Origin: CBDCTM01 sp965222005 | GTDB lineage: Bacteria; Bacteroidota; Bacteroidia; Chitinophagales; Saprospiraceae | Assembly: GCA_965222005.1 (NCBI GenBank) | Contig: OZ244935.1 | Location: forward strand, 1,054,001 to 1,118,000 | Direction: 5' to 3' | DNA: 64,000 nt | In this document: piece by piece, positions 35,499-46,063 of the stretch | Layout: the number at the start of each line of letters is the position of its first letter | Position numbering within the stretch: position 1 is the stretch's first letter | The notes under the pieces: generated by a model | Seen by the model: only the letters and a program-made list of their open reading frames with translations | Database searches by the model: none | What the model was told of the DNA's origin: nothing | Position numbers and translations under genes: made by a program

Positions 35499-36233
35499 CT
35501 ATTCCGGTCCTTTGTTTCGCACCCCTGATATATTGTACGCATCGCACTTCCACAGCATATCAGAGAACGGAAAGGGCTTATTGGGGTAGGAATAATGCCA
35601 CCACTCCGTGCGAATATGGCGCAATCCAACGGCTGCCAGGGTGGTTTTTAATAGTTGGCGATTCGCCAAAACAGTGTCTGCTAATTCAGTATAGGTATGA
35701 TGGGCTTCCGGACCAAAATAGTCAAAATCAGTCCCCATATCCAGCTCTTCGCCCCTTTGATCCACAATCGTCAGATCAACTGCTACCCCTTTATTGTGCA
35801 TCGAGCCCTTCGATGGAGGGCTCACATAATTGATGTTCGGTACTATCTCCCAAAGCTTCTGTTGTACGGGGCGAGGGCGATAGCAATCGAACAGCTTGAG
35901 CCCTTTACCCTGATGCTGCAAATGCCGGTGTGCTTTCAGCACAGCCCGTGCCACTACCGGCCGCAACAGGCAGCGCGGACAGTCGTAGAGCTGCTGCTTA
36001 ACAAAGTTGTTGGTAGTAGCATAGCGTAAATCCAACAGAATGGTCGTATCCCAAAAATGGATGTCGGACCATTGGGTGGTGTCGTAATCCGGAAGCCGGA
36101 CAGTCTTAGAGGCCTCCTGTAAAACTGTTGAACCCGGCTTCACAACCGCTGGCACTTCTGGAGGGGGCTCACTATTACAAGCCCAAAGTAGCCCTATGGA
36201 TAATAGAAAAATCAAATATCGCTGCTGGTTCAT
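35499..36233 (-). CDS. ddpX: D-alanyl-D-alanine dipeptidase (VanX/DdpX family), lipoprotein
   Basis: Zinc M15D peptidase that splits D-Ala-D-Ala. The N-terminus (MNQQRYLIFLLSIGLLWACNSE) has a lipobox ending in Cys 19, so it is predicted to be anchored in a membrane. Zinc site: 'SMHNKGVAVDLTIVD' (His and Asp ligands) and 'EWWHYSY' (catalytic Glu and His ligand). Ligands and the CPRCLLRP-containing insert are intact. There are no VanA or VanH genes, so cell-wall recycling is more likely than glycopeptide resistance. Confidence 0.9.
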   Translation of the reverse strand: MNQQRYLIFLLSIGLLWACNSEPPPEVPAVVKPGSTVLQEASKTVRLPDYDTTQWSDIHFWDTTILLDLRYATTNNFVKQQLYDCPRCLLRPVVARAVLKAHRHLQHQGKGLKLFDCYRPRPVQQKLWEIVPNINYVSPPSKGSMHNKGVAVDLTIVDQRGEELDMGTDFDYFGPEAHHTYTELADTVLANRQLLKTTLAAVGLRHIRTEWWHYSYPNKPFPFSDMLWKCDAYNISGVRNKGPE

Positions 36234-36282
36234 ACAATGTTTTTAAATCCCTTCTATCTTCTGCGCTGCCATTTATCCTCTC

Positions 36283-37656
36283 CTATTTCTTTTTCATCAA
36301 TTGATCCAACTGCTGCTCTAGTGCTGCGCCGCGCAAATTGCGGGCAATGATACGCCCCTCCCGATCGAGCAGGACAGTATGCGGGATCGATCGTACTGAA
36401 TACTCCCTTGCCACCGCATTGCTCCAGCCTTTCAAATCGCTGACGTGATGCCAGTTCAGCCCATCCTTTTTGATCGCTTTTAGCCAGGCATCCTTTTTCC
36501 GATCGAGGCTCACACCCATCACGTCGAAGCCCTGGTCTTTATATTTTTTATACAATTTGACAAGGTGGGGGTTCTCGCGGCGGCAGGGGCCACACCAGCT
36601 GGCCCAAAAATCGATGAGCACTACTTTGCCGCGCAATTCGCTGAGACTCATGGTCTCGCCCTTTGGTGTTTTGGAAGTAAAATCGGGAGCAACTGCTCCT
36701 GTGGCAAAACCCTTGGCAGCTTTGACCTGTGCTGCCAACCGGGTGATGGCGGGGAGCTTTTCATCTTTGTATTGCTCCACAAACCGGCTGCCGTAGTAAA
36801 TAAATGCCGGATGGTTTTTGGCCTGCAAACCAAGCACGATTCCCCCCAGTGCATATTTATAAGCCTGGCTTTGGGCAGAGAGGCGTTTGAGCTGCATATC
36901 GAGAATCTGTTTGATCTGCGCCTCCGGCAAGCGAACACTGGCTAAGGTTTGGGCATAGTTTTTAAAGCCTTCAAAAAGAGCGGGAATGTGGTTGTAGCTG
37001 CTATCGGAAAAGTTGACGTATTTGAAATATTGGTTGACAAAGTGCTCAATTTCATTCTTGTGTCCTCCAGGATAAGTCTGATAGCTGAGATAGCTATCAA
37101 TGGCGATTACTTTGCCGATGAAGGAGTCTTTGGCCAACGTACTTGTGAGCAAGGCCACCTTTTGCTCATCTATTTTTCTCATCTTTTCAATCACGCCTTT
37201 GCGTTTTTCGGGATTGCGATGCACTTTTTGAAATTCGCGGATCGCCTTCCCCATTTGCCCTTTCAGTTGCTGGCTGGCCTTGTAGGCTCGTTCATAATTT
37301 GAATTGATAGGCGAGGCGAGTACTTTGGCGGCACGCATATTTTTGCATGTTCCGTTGAGCAGCACGGTAGGCTCCTGGCCCAAAATGATCGCCTTTTTTT
37401 GTTGCTCAGAAGTGCCTACAAAATAGAAACGCGGCGCGGAAGCAGGCAAGCTAAAGCGGAACGTATCTTTGCCGGGCGGCTGGCTTTGCAAGGCCCGAAA
37501 AGTAACCCCCTCAAAACTGTAAAGATGCATCGGCTCCGTACACCCGGCAAAAACAGCAATGAGTTGTGCTTGTGGCACTTCTGTTGGTTGAGCGTTGACC
37601 CATTTCGTGTGAAGACTAAGAAAAACACCAATCGCCAGTAGTACTATCTGCTTCAT
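36283..37656 (-). CDS. TlpA-like thioredoxin protein with DUF4369-type N-terminus
   Basis: I start at 37656 (MKQIVLLAIGVFLSLHTKW), which gives a signal peptide; the longer frame adds nine residues of no clear use. The N-terminal 100 residues follow the DUF4369 pattern of Bacteroidota oxidoreductases, the middle is helical, and the C-terminal 150 residues are a TlpA/ResA thioredoxin fold with the active site 'WASWCGPCRRENP' and the cis-Pro turn 'SIPHTVLLD'. It probably acts as a periplasmic thiol-disulphide reductase. It slightly overlaps or adjoins ligA. Confidence 0.88.
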   Translation of the reverse strand: MKQIVLLAIGVFLSLHTKWVNAQPTEVPQAQLIAVFAGCTEPMHLYSFEGVTFRALQSQPPGKDTFRFSLPASAPRFYFVGTSEQQKKAIILGQEPTVLLNGTCKNMRAAKVLASPINSNYERAYKASQQLKGQMGKAIREFQKVHRNPEKRKGVIEKMRKIDEQKVALLTSTLAKDSFIGKVIAIDSYLSYQTYPGGHKNEIEHFVNQYFKYVNFSDSSYNHIPALFEGFKNYAQTLASVRLPEAQIKQILDMQLKRLSAQSQAYKYALGGIVLGLQAKNHPAFIYYGSRFVEQYKDEKLPAITRLAAQVKAAKGFATGAVAPDFTSKTPKGETMSLSELRGKVVLIDFWASWCGPCRRENPHLVKLYKKYKDQGFDVMGVSLDRKKDAWLKAIKKDGLNWHHVSDLKGWSNAVAREYSVRSIPHTVLLDREGRIIARNLRGAALEQQLDQLMKKK

Positions 37657-37669
37657 GGGCTTTAGTTTT

Positions 37670-39805
37670 TTATACTGCTTCATTGTTAATCAATTCGATA
37701 AATTCCTGCTCGGTCAATATTTGAACACTGCCCAGGGCCTGCGCTTTTTTGAGCTTTGAGCCTGCCTTTTCGCCCACCACCAGAATGTCGAGCTTGCTGC
37801 TCACGGCACTCACGTTGCGCGCTCCGGCAGCTTCTGCTTTTTCCTGTGCTTCTTTGCGCCCCAGCCTGGTGAGGGTACCGGTAAAGAGGATGGATTTGCC
37901 AAGCAAGGGGGCATCCGCAGACAGCGCTCGGGGCCGATCATCCTCTGTTTGTTGCAAATTTACACCCAGCCGCTCCATTTCTTCGAGCAGCTCAATATTG
38001 TGCGGGCTTTCAAAAAAGGCAATTACATTCTCTGCAACGACCGGCCCGACGTCTTTGATATGTACAAAGTCCTCCAATGTCCAATTTTTTAGCTCCAGCA
38101 CATGCTCAATAGAAGCTGCCAGCAATTTAGACACCTTCTTGCCGAGATGATGGATCGACAAGCTGTGCAAAAGCCGGTGGATCGGATTACGCCGGGCCTT
38201 GTCGATCGCTTTTTTTAAATTTTCTGCCGACTTCTCGCCAAAGCCTTCCAATTGGGCCAGCTCGTGGTAGTCGAGCCGGTAAATATCGGCGATGCTTTTC
38301 AGCCACCCCAGCTCGTAGAAGCGCTCCACATACGATTTGCCAAAACCGTCAATGTCCATCGCATCTTTGGAGACGTGATGGATCATGCGTTGCAATACCT
38401 GTGCTTCACAATCGGGGTTGACGCAACGCCAGGCCGCTTCATGTTCCGGACGCACCAGCTCCGTACTACAAGAAGGGCAGTGGTTCGGAAATTCGATTGG
38501 CTGCTCACTACCATCCCTCAGCTCTTCCATCGCCTTGACGATGTACGGGATTACATCCCCGGCTCGCTCTACAAGCACGGTATCGCCCATTCTGATGTCT
38601 TTCGTTTTGATAAAATCCTCGTTGTGCAGCGAAATGGAAGACACGGTAACCCCGGCCAGCGCCACCGGCTCAATTTTGGCAACTGGCGTGATGGAGCCAA
38701 TCTTGCCGACCTGGTATTCCACCTGTAGTAGTTTGCTGGTAGCCTGCTTGGCTTTGAATTTAAAGGCAATGGCCCAACGCGGATGATGGCTCGTGAAACC
38801 ACATTTTTCCTGCATCTCCAGACTATTTACCTTCACTACCATTCCGTCTATTTCGTAGGGATAGTTCTCTCGCTTTTCCTGCCACTGGAGGCAAAAGTTG
38901 ATGACCTCTTTGATGCCTTTACAAACTTTGCGCTCTTCTATTGGCACCTTAAAGCCCAGCTCGCCAAGTAGTTCGATGCTCTGATCGTGGGTAGCGAACC
39001 GGCCGGCCATCGGATTGCCCTGCTCGTTCATTACATGCCCTAGTTGATAAACGAATGCCACCAAACCCCGCCGGGCTACCTCTTTGGGGTCCTTCATTCG
39101 CAAGCCGCCGGAGGCTGTGTTGCGCGGATTGGCAAAAGCTGGCAAACCTTCCGCTTCGCGGGCGGCATTCATTTTTTTAAAAATATCCTTGCGGATCACC
39201 ACTTCCCCACGCAGCTCGGCGGTATGGATGCCTTTGGATGAAAATCGGGCGCGTAGCGGAATGGAACGGATGGCACGGGCATTGGTGGTGATCTCCTCAC
39301 CGAGCCGGCCATTGCCGCGGGTAGCTGCCCGCTTGAGCTGGTCGTTTTCATAAACCAGTGCAATACTACCGCCATCGAACTTGGGTTCTACACAATATTC
39401 AACAGCAACCTCTACCGGAAGGCCACACATTTTTTTGACCTGCTCATCAAAATCAACAAGATCATCGGCATTGTAAGAGTTGGCCAAAGAGAGCATGGGC
39501 TGAAGGTGAGCAACTTCAGGGAAGGTGGAAGAAAGGTCGTTGGAAACGCGCTGGGTAGGCGAGTCGGAGGTGATGAGCTGTGGGTACTGCTCTTCCAGCG
39601 CTTCCAGGCTTTTGTACAGCTGATCGTACTCATAGTCGCTCACCACCGGATCATTGAGTACGTAGTAGCGCCACTCATGATACCGGATGACCTGATGAAG
39701 GGCTTTGGCCCTTTGTGGAGCCTGTTTGAGACTTAACTCGCCATTCTGAGCAAGTAGCTGCCGCGATTGTTCGGCCAGTTGTTGCTGCTCCTTTTTTGAA
39801 TACAT
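37670..39805 (-). CDS. ligA: NAD-dependent DNA ligase
   Basis: Seals nicks in replication and repair using NAD+. The 711-residue length is right. The adenylated Lys is K142 in 'CVEPKFDGGSIAL' (KxDG). The OB fold follows, then a four-Cys zinc finger ('CPSCSTELVRPEHEAAWRC' and 'NPDCEAQ', shown separately), helix-hairpin-helix repeats, and a C-terminal BRCT domain ('LGKSILFTGTLTRLGRKEA'). All domains are complete. It ends 14 bases from the next gene's longer start, and both are on the same strand. Confidence 0.97.
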   Translation of the reverse strand: MYSKKEQQQLAEQSRQLLAQNGELSLKQAPQRAKALHQVIRYHEWRYYVLNDPVVSDYEYDQLYKSLEALEEQYPQLITSDSPTQRVSNDLSSTFPEVAHLQPMLSLANSYNADDLVDFDEQVKKMCGLPVEVAVEYCVEPKFDGGSIALVYENDQLKRAATRGNGRLGEEITTNARAIRSIPLRARFSSKGIHTAELRGEVVIRKDIFKKMNAAREAEGLPAFANPRNTASGGLRMKDPKEVARRGLVAFVYQLGHVMNEQGNPMAGRFATHDQSIELLGELGFKVPIEERKVCKGIKEVINFCLQWQEKRENYPYEIDGMVVKVNSLEMQEKCGFTSHHPRWAIAFKFKAKQATSKLLQVEYQVGKIGSITPVAKIEPVALAGVTVSSISLHNEDFIKTKDIRMGDTVLVERAGDVIPYIVKAMEELRDGSEQPIEFPNHCPSCSTELVRPEHEAAWRCVNPDCEAQVLQRMIHHVSKDAMDIDGFGKSYVERFYELGWLKSIADIYRLDYHELAQLEGFGEKSAENLKKAIDKARRNPIHRLLHSLSIHHLGKKVSKLLAASIEHVLELKNWTLEDFVHIKDVGPVVAENVIAFFESPHNIELLEEMERLGVNLQQTEDDRPRALSADAPLLGKSILFTGTLTRLGRKEAQEKAEAAGARNVSAVSSKLDILVVGEKAGSKLKKAQALGSVQILTEQEFIELINNEAV

Positions 39806-39947
39806 CGAACAGGTTTAGGAAATTGAGGATTTGGTGCAAAAATAACGGTTCTGGATGAAATAGTTCAGATAACCAATAGAGGAACCAATCTTTCTTTGAA
39901 GATGGCCGGATTCCGAAACCGCGCTACATCATAATTATATACGCTTG

Positions 39948-42491
39948 CTATTCCGGCTCAAAACCGAGAATGATGTTGAATCGGCCAAAGCGCTCAAAGA
40001 TGGAACCAACGCCCGTATCCGGTTTATCAAACCCAAAGCCATAATCGAAGCCCAGCGTACCGAACATCGGTAGGAATACCCGCAAGCCCATTCCGGCAGA
40101 ACGCTTGATGTCAAAGGGATTGAAATCGCGGAAAGAGCGCCAGGCATTGCCGCCCTGAGCAAAGGCTGACAGATATATGGTAGCACTTGGATTGGTGGAG
40201 AGCGGATAGCGCAGCTCCATAGTAAATTTATCAAACAAAGGCGTAGCGGTAATCACACCATTCTGGAAGTTGTTGGGCAGCTCGTTCTCATCGTAGCCTC
40301 GCAGCGAGATCAAATCCACGCCATTGTAATAGCCAAACTGCTGGTTGGCAAAACCGTCGCCACCGATCTGGAAGCGCTCAAAGGGTGCCACGCCAATATC
40401 CTGATTGTAGGCACCCAAAATGCCGATTTTAGCAGAAGTCATCAACACAAACTTGCCAAACAGCTGCGTGTACCATTCCGCATTGAAGCGCCACTTGTGA
40501 TACTCCAAAAACTTGAAGCGCTCCTCCACTTCCAGCTCGCCGTAATTCCTGCTATTGAACAAAGAATAGGGCGGGGTGAGTTGCAGCGAGAGCGAAATCC
40601 GCGAACCATTGGTGGGGAATATCGGCTCATTTACGGTTGTTCGCGTGATGCTTTGTGTGACGCTAAAGTTGTAAAAATTACCATCCGAAACTATTTGCCC
40701 GTCAGGTGTTCGGAAAATTCCCTGGCCCCAGTTATTAAGATCAAAATTCTGGACTGTGAGGGTAGTATTGGACACAAAGTTGTCATCGGGCCATTTGAGG
40801 CGCGTACCCAAACCTACCGACAAACCAGCGATGACAAATTTTTGGAAAGACTCGGTATTTTTGGTGCCAAAGGCAAAGCGATTGTAAAAGCCGGATACGG
40901 TAAAAGAATTAGGCTTTTTGCCGCCCAGCCAGGGCTCGGTGAAGGAGATGTTGTACGATTGATAAAAGCGGCCATTGGTTTGAGCGCGTAGCGAAAGCCG
41001 CTGACCATCGCCCTGCGGCAGCGGGCTCCAGGCTTCCTTTTTGAAAATATTGCGCAAAGAAAAGTTGTTGAACGAAACGCCCAGCGTACCGATCACACCC
41101 CGGCCACCTCCGGCCCAGCCGGCCGACAGTTCCAGCTGATCGGATGGTTTTTCTTCTACCGTGTATTCAATATCTACGGTGCCGCGCTGCGGATTGACGG
41201 GCGTGTTGATGCCCAGCGCTTCGGGATTAAAGTAGCCGAGGTTGATGATCTCGCGCTGTGAGCGGATGATATCGGAGCGGCTAAATTTTTGGCCGGGCCG
41301 CGTACGCAGATCGCGGCGGATGACATGCTCATGGGTACGATCATTGCCATTGATTACTACTTTGTCGATAGTGGCTTGTGGCCCTTCAAATATCCTGATT
41401 TCGAGGTCGATGGAGTCCTCTACAATAGAGGTTTCAATGGGATCGACCTGGAAGAAGAGGTAGCCATTGTCCATGTACAAGGTACTCACATCACGGCCAT
41501 CGAGGCTAAAGCGGAGGCGGGTGTCGAGCAATTCCTGGTTGTACACATCGCCCTTTTCGATGCCCAACACATCGCTGAGTGTTTGGCTGGGATAGATGGA
41601 GTTGCCCTTCCAGCTGATGTTGCGGAAATAGTAGCGATCGCCTTCTTCCAGATTGATCTGAAGCACGAGGTTGCCCTTTTCATCCCGCCAGCTGGTATCC
41701 GACAGGATGCGCGCATCGCGAAAGCCAAGATTGTTGTAGTAATTGATGACGTTTTGCTTATCGGTATGGTAATCGTCTTTGATGAATTTGGAAGAAGAAA
41801 ATATCTTGCCTTTCCGTTTGGTTTCTTCCATCTGCTTGCGCAGCTTCTTGCTCTTTACGGTGGTATTGCCTACAAAAATAATGTCGTCAATTTTTACCCG
41901 TTCTCCTTTATCCACTTTAAAAATAAGGCGTACGGCATTGATCATTTTCTCATCAGGGACCTCTTCCACCTCCACACGGGCATCCAGGTAGCCTTTGCCT
42001 ATGTAATAACCGCGCACTGCATTGGCGGCATTGGTTTTGAGATTGTCCGTCACGATGCCGCCTTTTAGCAAAATCCTGTTGAGATCGTCATTAAGATCAT
42101 CATGATGCGATTTTTTGGCTCCTTCGAAGGAATGGCGCGCCAGGCGGGGGCGCTCTTGTACCACTATTTCCAAAAAGATTACATCCCCGATCGTTTTTTC
42201 CTTGAGTATTTGCACATCCGTAAATAATCTAAGCTTCCACAGGGCTTTCATGGCGCGGGTAATTTCCGGCCCCGGTATGCGCAGCTTATCACCAATTTTC
42301 AGCCCTGCAATAGCGATGACGGCATTGTCGTCACTGTTCTCTGCCCCCACTACCTTGATACCACCAATCTCATAATCGCGCGGCGCCGAGTAATCTACCG
42401 GCGGAAGGGTGTCAATGCTGCTTTGTGCGAAAGCTTGTGTAAAAAGAAAAGGGATGTTTACAAGTAAAAGTATAAATAAGCCTTTATTCAT
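39948..42491 (-). CDS. bamA: outer-membrane protein assembly factor BamA
   Basis: Core of the machinery that folds beta-barrel proteins into the outer membrane. The 847 residues comprise a signal peptide (MNKGLFILLLVNIPFLFTQA), five POTRA-like repeats over about residues 35-420, and a 16-strand barrel ending in the characteristic aromatic C-terminal strand. Motifs such as 'GGIKVVGAENSDDNAVIAIA' (start of POTRA 1) and 'VRGY/LRGYDENELPN' loop (the L6 'RGYDENELP' segment, residues near 740) are typical. The next gene upstream is uppS, 99 bases away. Confidence 0.96.
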   Translation of the reverse strand: MNKGLFILLLVNIPFLFTQAFAQSSIDTLPPVDYSAPRDYEIGGIKVVGAENSDDNAVIAIAGLKIGDKLRIPGPEITRAMKALWKLRLFTDVQILKEKTIGDVIFLEIVVQERPRLARHSFEGAKKSHHDDLNDDLNRILLKGGIVTDNLKTNAANAVRGYYIGKGYLDARVEVEEVPDEKMINAVRLIFKVDKGERVKIDDIIFVGNTTVKSKKLRKQMEETKRKGKIFSSSKFIKDDYHTDKQNVINYYNNLGFRDARILSDTSWRDEKGNLVLQINLEEGDRYYFRNISWKGNSIYPSQTLSDVLGIEKGDVYNQELLDTRLRFSLDGRDVSTLYMDNGYLFFQVDPIETSIVEDSIDLEIRIFEGPQATIDKVVINGNDRTHEHVIRRDLRTRPGQKFSRSDIIRSQREIINLGYFNPEALGINTPVNPQRGTVDIEYTVEEKPSDQLELSAGWAGGGRGVIGTLGVSFNNFSLRNIFKKEAWSPLPQGDGQRLSLRAQTNGRFYQSYNISFTEPWLGGKKPNSFTVSGFYNRFAFGTKNTESFQKFVIAGLSVGLGTRLKWPDDNFVSNTTLTVQNFDLNNWGQGIFRTPDGQIVSDGNFYNFSVTQSITRTTVNEPIFPTNGSRISLSLQLTPPYSLFNSRNYGELEVEERFKFLEYHKWRFNAEWYTQLFGKFVLMTSAKIGILGAYNQDIGVAPFERFQIGGDGFANQQFGYYNGVDLISLRGYDENELPNNFQNGVITATPLFDKFTMELRYPLSTNPSATIYLSAFAQGGNAWRSFRDFNPFDIKRSAGMGLRVFLPMFGTLGFDYGFGFDKPDTGVGSIFERFGRFNIILGFEPE

Positions 42492-42590
42492 TATTATGCG
42501 TTTCTTTAGCCTGTTTGCGTTCTTTGTTTTTGGACTTGCCTTAAGTAAAACGTAGCTTGTGGGGTGCTGTTGTTTATTAACTTTTATTAT

Positions 42591-43331
42591 TCAGCTCACC
42601 TGCTCGCTCGTCTTACCGAAGCGGCGCTCGCGTTGCTGGTAATCAATGATGGCCCGATATAAATCCTCTTTGCGGAAGTCGGGCCACAGTACTTCCGTAA
42701 AGTAAAGCTCGGCATAAGCAATTTGCCACAGTAAAAAATTGCTGATCCGGCTCTCGCCGCTGGTGCGGATCAACAGCTCCGGATCGGGATAATCATGCGT
42801 GGCCAGTGCCGCTACAAACTGCTCCTCACCGATATTCTGTGGCTCCAGCTCTTTATTTTGCACATCAGCAGCCAGGCTGCGCACCGCTTCCAGAATTTCC
42901 CATTTGGCACTATAGTTTAAGGCCAATATTAAGGTCATTCGCTGGTTGGCGCAGGTTTGCTCAATTGCCTGGAGCAATGCGTGGTGGCTACGCCCAGGCA
43001 ATTTGCTAATATCGCCGATGGCTTGCAGCCGAATATCATTTTTCATCAACGTCTCCACCTCTTTCCCTAATGTTTCTACCAACAGCCCCATCAAGGCACT
43101 TACTTCCAGCTTTGGGCGGTTCCAGTTTTCGGTAGAAAAGGCGTACAAGGTGAGATACTTCACACCTAGTTCGGCCGCAGCCTCCGTCACCTCACGCACC
43201 GATTTCACCCCATTGCGATGGCCAAACACCCTTGGCCGGCCATGCTGCTTGGCCCAACGGCCATTGCCATCCATGATGACAGCAATATGCTGTGGCAATT
43301 TTTCAGCAATGATCCGGGATTTTAACTCCAT
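42591..43331 (-). CDS. uppS: isoprenyl transferase (undecaprenyl diphosphate synthase)
   Basis: Makes the C55 undecaprenyl carrier for peptidoglycan and O-antigen precursors. The start at 43331 (MELKSRIIAEKLPQHIAVIM) gives 246 residues, normal for the family; a much longer frame upstream reads over the flippase gene. Catalytic Asp is D21 in 'VIMDGNGRWAKQHG'; 'FSTENWNRP', 'RTSGESRISNFLLWQIAYAE' (RTSGE, SNFLLWQ) and 'WPDF' close the active site. It directly precedes bamA, a common Bacteroidota order. Confidence 0.96.
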   Translation of the reverse strand: MELKSRIIAEKLPQHIAVIMDGNGRWAKQHGRPRVFGHRNGVKSVREVTEAAAELGVKYLTLYAFSTENWNRPKLEVSALMGLLVETLGKEVETLMKNDIRLQAIGDISKLPGRSHHALLQAIEQTCANQRMTLILALNYSAKWEILEAVRSLAADVQNKELEPQNIGEEQFVAALATHDYPDPELLIRTSGESRISNFLLWQIAYAELYFTEVLWPDFRKEDLYRAIIDYQQRERRFGKTSEQVS

Positions 43332-43354
43332 GTGTGATAAGGCAAAATAAGACG

Positions 43355-43362
43355 CAAATTTA
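43355..43362 (-). promoter_or_regulatory. possible -7 box for uppS
   Basis: TAAATTTG on the minus strand, 24 bases before the uppS start codon. No -33 match at the normal distance. Confidence 0.35.
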
Positions 43363-43383
43363 GCAAAAGAATGGCAAAACCGC

Positions 43384-44877
43384 TTACTCGCGTAACATAG
43401 CGCGAAGTTTTGATCCCTCCAGGGCATATATAATGCCCACATACACGCCCAACAAGACTGTGTTGACAGCAATCGTGGGCCAAAAAGCAGCGTCCGTGAA
43501 ACTGCGCAGATAATTGCTTAGCATATACACGGCCACTGCGGCCAACACATACGCCAGGATACGGCCCAGCGGGTAAGGAACGGGATAATAGCGACGACCG
43601 ATGATATAGCTCAGTCCACACATGAGGGTATAACAAGCCAATGCCGCCCAGGCCGAGCCCATGTAGCCAATCTTGGGGATGAGCAGATAATTGACTAGCA
43701 ATGTAATGGCCGAGCCGGCTAAGGCAATGAATGCCCCAATCAGGGTATGATCGGTCAGCTTATACCAAATGGAAAAATTGTAATACAACCCAAGCCCAAG
43801 ATAGGCCAAAAGCAGCACCGGCACTACTTTGAGCCCTTCCCAATAGTCGGCAGCAATCATCACTTTCACCACATCAATATAGAGCATGATGCCCAAAAAC
43901 ACCAGGCTGCCGACCAGCGCAAAAGCCTGCGCAACCTGTGCATATATCTGCCGCGAGCCCTGCTTGTCGGCATGGCGGAAGAAGAATGGCTCGGCCGCAT
44001 AGTTGAATGCCTGAGTGAAGAGGTTCATCAGTACCGCCAGTTTGACACAACCGCTGTAAATGCCCACTTGGGCAAGATTGGCATCCACATTGCCGGGTAG
44101 CCATTCCTTGAGCAGATAGCGGTCGAGCAGCTGATTGACCACCCCCGCTATGCCTACCAATATCAGAGGCCAGGCGTAGCGAAACATTTGCTTCCAAAGC
44201 CTTACATCAAAGCGCATTTGTATTTTGAAAAACTGCGGCAGCAAAAGCAGCAACACCACACTACTGGCAATGAGGTTGCTGATAAATACATAGTCGAGTG
44301 CTCTGTTGGCTTGGTAAATCTCTTGAAGCCAATGGCTTCCGCCGGTAAGCAGGCGGGGGCAAGCTTCCAGAAAAAATAGCACCAGCCCGGCATTGATAAG
44401 GATGTTGATGATTTTGATAATGGCAAAACGGACCGGACGGTTTTCCAGCCGGAGCCTGGCAAAGGGTACAGCGGCCAACGCATCAAGCCCGATGATGAAG
44501 GCGAACCAGATGACAAAGCGCCGGTCGCTTGCCCGCGTAAGCAAAGCAGCTATATCTTCGGCAAACCAGATGGCAATGCCTACAAAAAAGACAGTGCTGA
44601 AAATGAGTGAAATGGTAGCTGTGGAAAAACTCCGGCCGAGCTGGCCGTCTTTGCTGCCAAAGCGAAAAAAGGCCGTCTCCATCCGATAGGTAAACAACAC
44701 CATGAGCAGTGCAGCAAAGGCATACATGAGCCCATGTATGCCGTACTGATCCTTATCAGGCCCATCGAACACACGGGTCAGATAAGGTGTCAGTAAAAGA
44801 TAGTGGAGAATACGACTCAGCACATTACTAATGCCGTAGATCGCCGTTTCGCCCGCCAGTTTTTTTAACAATGACAT
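43384..44877 (-). CDS. flippase, MOP superfamily
   Basis: Second polytopic transporter of the window. The 497 residues carry about 14 membrane segments, beginning 'LAGETAIYGISNVLSRILHYLLLTPYLTRVF' (GETAIYGISNVLSRILHY) with the charged Arg typical of helix 1 in oligosaccharide flippases, and 'YAWPLILVGIAGVVNQLLDRYLLKEWLP' (GVVNQLLDRYLLKEWLP) before the second half. No lipid II-specific MurJ signature stands out. It lies just upstream of uppS (52 bases), whose product supplies the lipid carrier these transporters move. Confidence 0.85.
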   Translation of the reverse strand: MSLLKKLAGETAIYGISNVLSRILHYLLLTPYLTRVFDGPDKDQYGIHGLMYAFAALLMVLFTYRMETAFFRFGSKDGQLGRSFSTATISLIFSTVFFVGIAIWFAEDIAALLTRASDRRFVIWFAFIIGLDALAAVPFARLRLENRPVRFAIIKIINILINAGLVLFFLEACPRLLTGGSHWLQEIYQANRALDYVFISNLIASSVVLLLLLPQFFKIQMRFDVRLWKQMFRYAWPLILVGIAGVVNQLLDRYLLKEWLPGNVDANLAQVGIYSGCVKLAVLMNLFTQAFNYAAEPFFFRHADKQGSRQIYAQVAQAFALVGSLVFLGIMLYIDVVKVMIAADYWEGLKVVPVLLLAYLGLGLYYNFSIWYKLTDHTLIGAFIALAGSAITLLVNYLLIPKIGYMGSAWAALACYTLMCGLSYIIGRRYYPVPYPLGRILAYVLAAVAVYMLSNYLRSFTDAAFWPTIAVNTVLLGVYVGIIYALEGSKLRAMLRE

Positions 44878-46063
44878 GCAACAACTGCTTCAAATTTCAA
44901 TCTGCAATGTTATAAAGACCTTGCGGCATCTCATAATTTTCCCAAATTCCTCTATACATATTTTATAAAATTGCATAAGTTACTATACACTTTTGAATCC
45001 CATTTTCCAATACCCTGACTTCCAGATTGGGATTTCAGGCAGATAATATGTTACAAATTCGACTAAATCTTGAACAGTATGGACTGTGTTTTTCAAATTA
45101 TCATAACCCAATCTGAACAACGAGATTGATTTTGACTTTTTACCGTTGTAAGATTTTAGTTTTATTTTTTCTGATTTTCGACATTCTATGCCTTTTAAAA
45201 TCGACAATACATAACAAAACGCAGTCACTGCCATCATTAATTGAGCTTTTAACTTGTCGACCAAATTAAGGTCTTCTAAATTAAATCCATTTGATTTGTT
45301 ATGATAAAAGAACACTTCAATACTCCATCTTTTTGGAAAACTAGTTCTAATCCATTCAACATCTGGTTGGTCGGAAATCAAGACCATCCAATTATCATTT
45401 TTTCGTTTGCGCTTTGCGGTATTTACAAATACAGTATAAAACAATAATTCTCCGTTTATAAATACTGCTTCTTGAAAATAGCCCTTTTTATTGATCGAAC
45501 TGATTATATGATCTTCTAAATAAGGAATTAATACTCCTGTTGATATAGATAATTCTTTCCAGTAATCCTGCCACCTAGCCCTAATTACAAAGGAAAAACC
45601 TACTCTTGTCAAAAAACTAAACCATTTTTCTCCAATAAATTCTCTGTCTCCTAACAAGGTAATTTTAATATCTTGATGAAATTGCCAAACTTTAAAAAAT
45701 CGTTCGATTAACTCAATTCTTTCTTCCTCAGAAGTGTTACCTCGTTTGTTATATAATTGCCATAATATTGGAATGAATATACCATTTGGAAGTATTAGGC
45801 CGATATAGCAAACATTAATATTTATAACACCAATTTTCCAATTAGTCCGATCTATTGACATGAAAACTTCACCTTGAAAATCTATGAGGTAAATAATTAA
45901 TCTTGATATGCCAACACAAAATGCATCAATGTTTTTTATTTTGAAAAATCTGATTAACCTAGTATAGGTTGAATTTATATTTAAATCTTTGCGGCCCAGT
46001 ATTGATCCAAATTCAGACCTACATTTATATAAGGGAGTAGGAAAAAAATAATCTACCCATTAA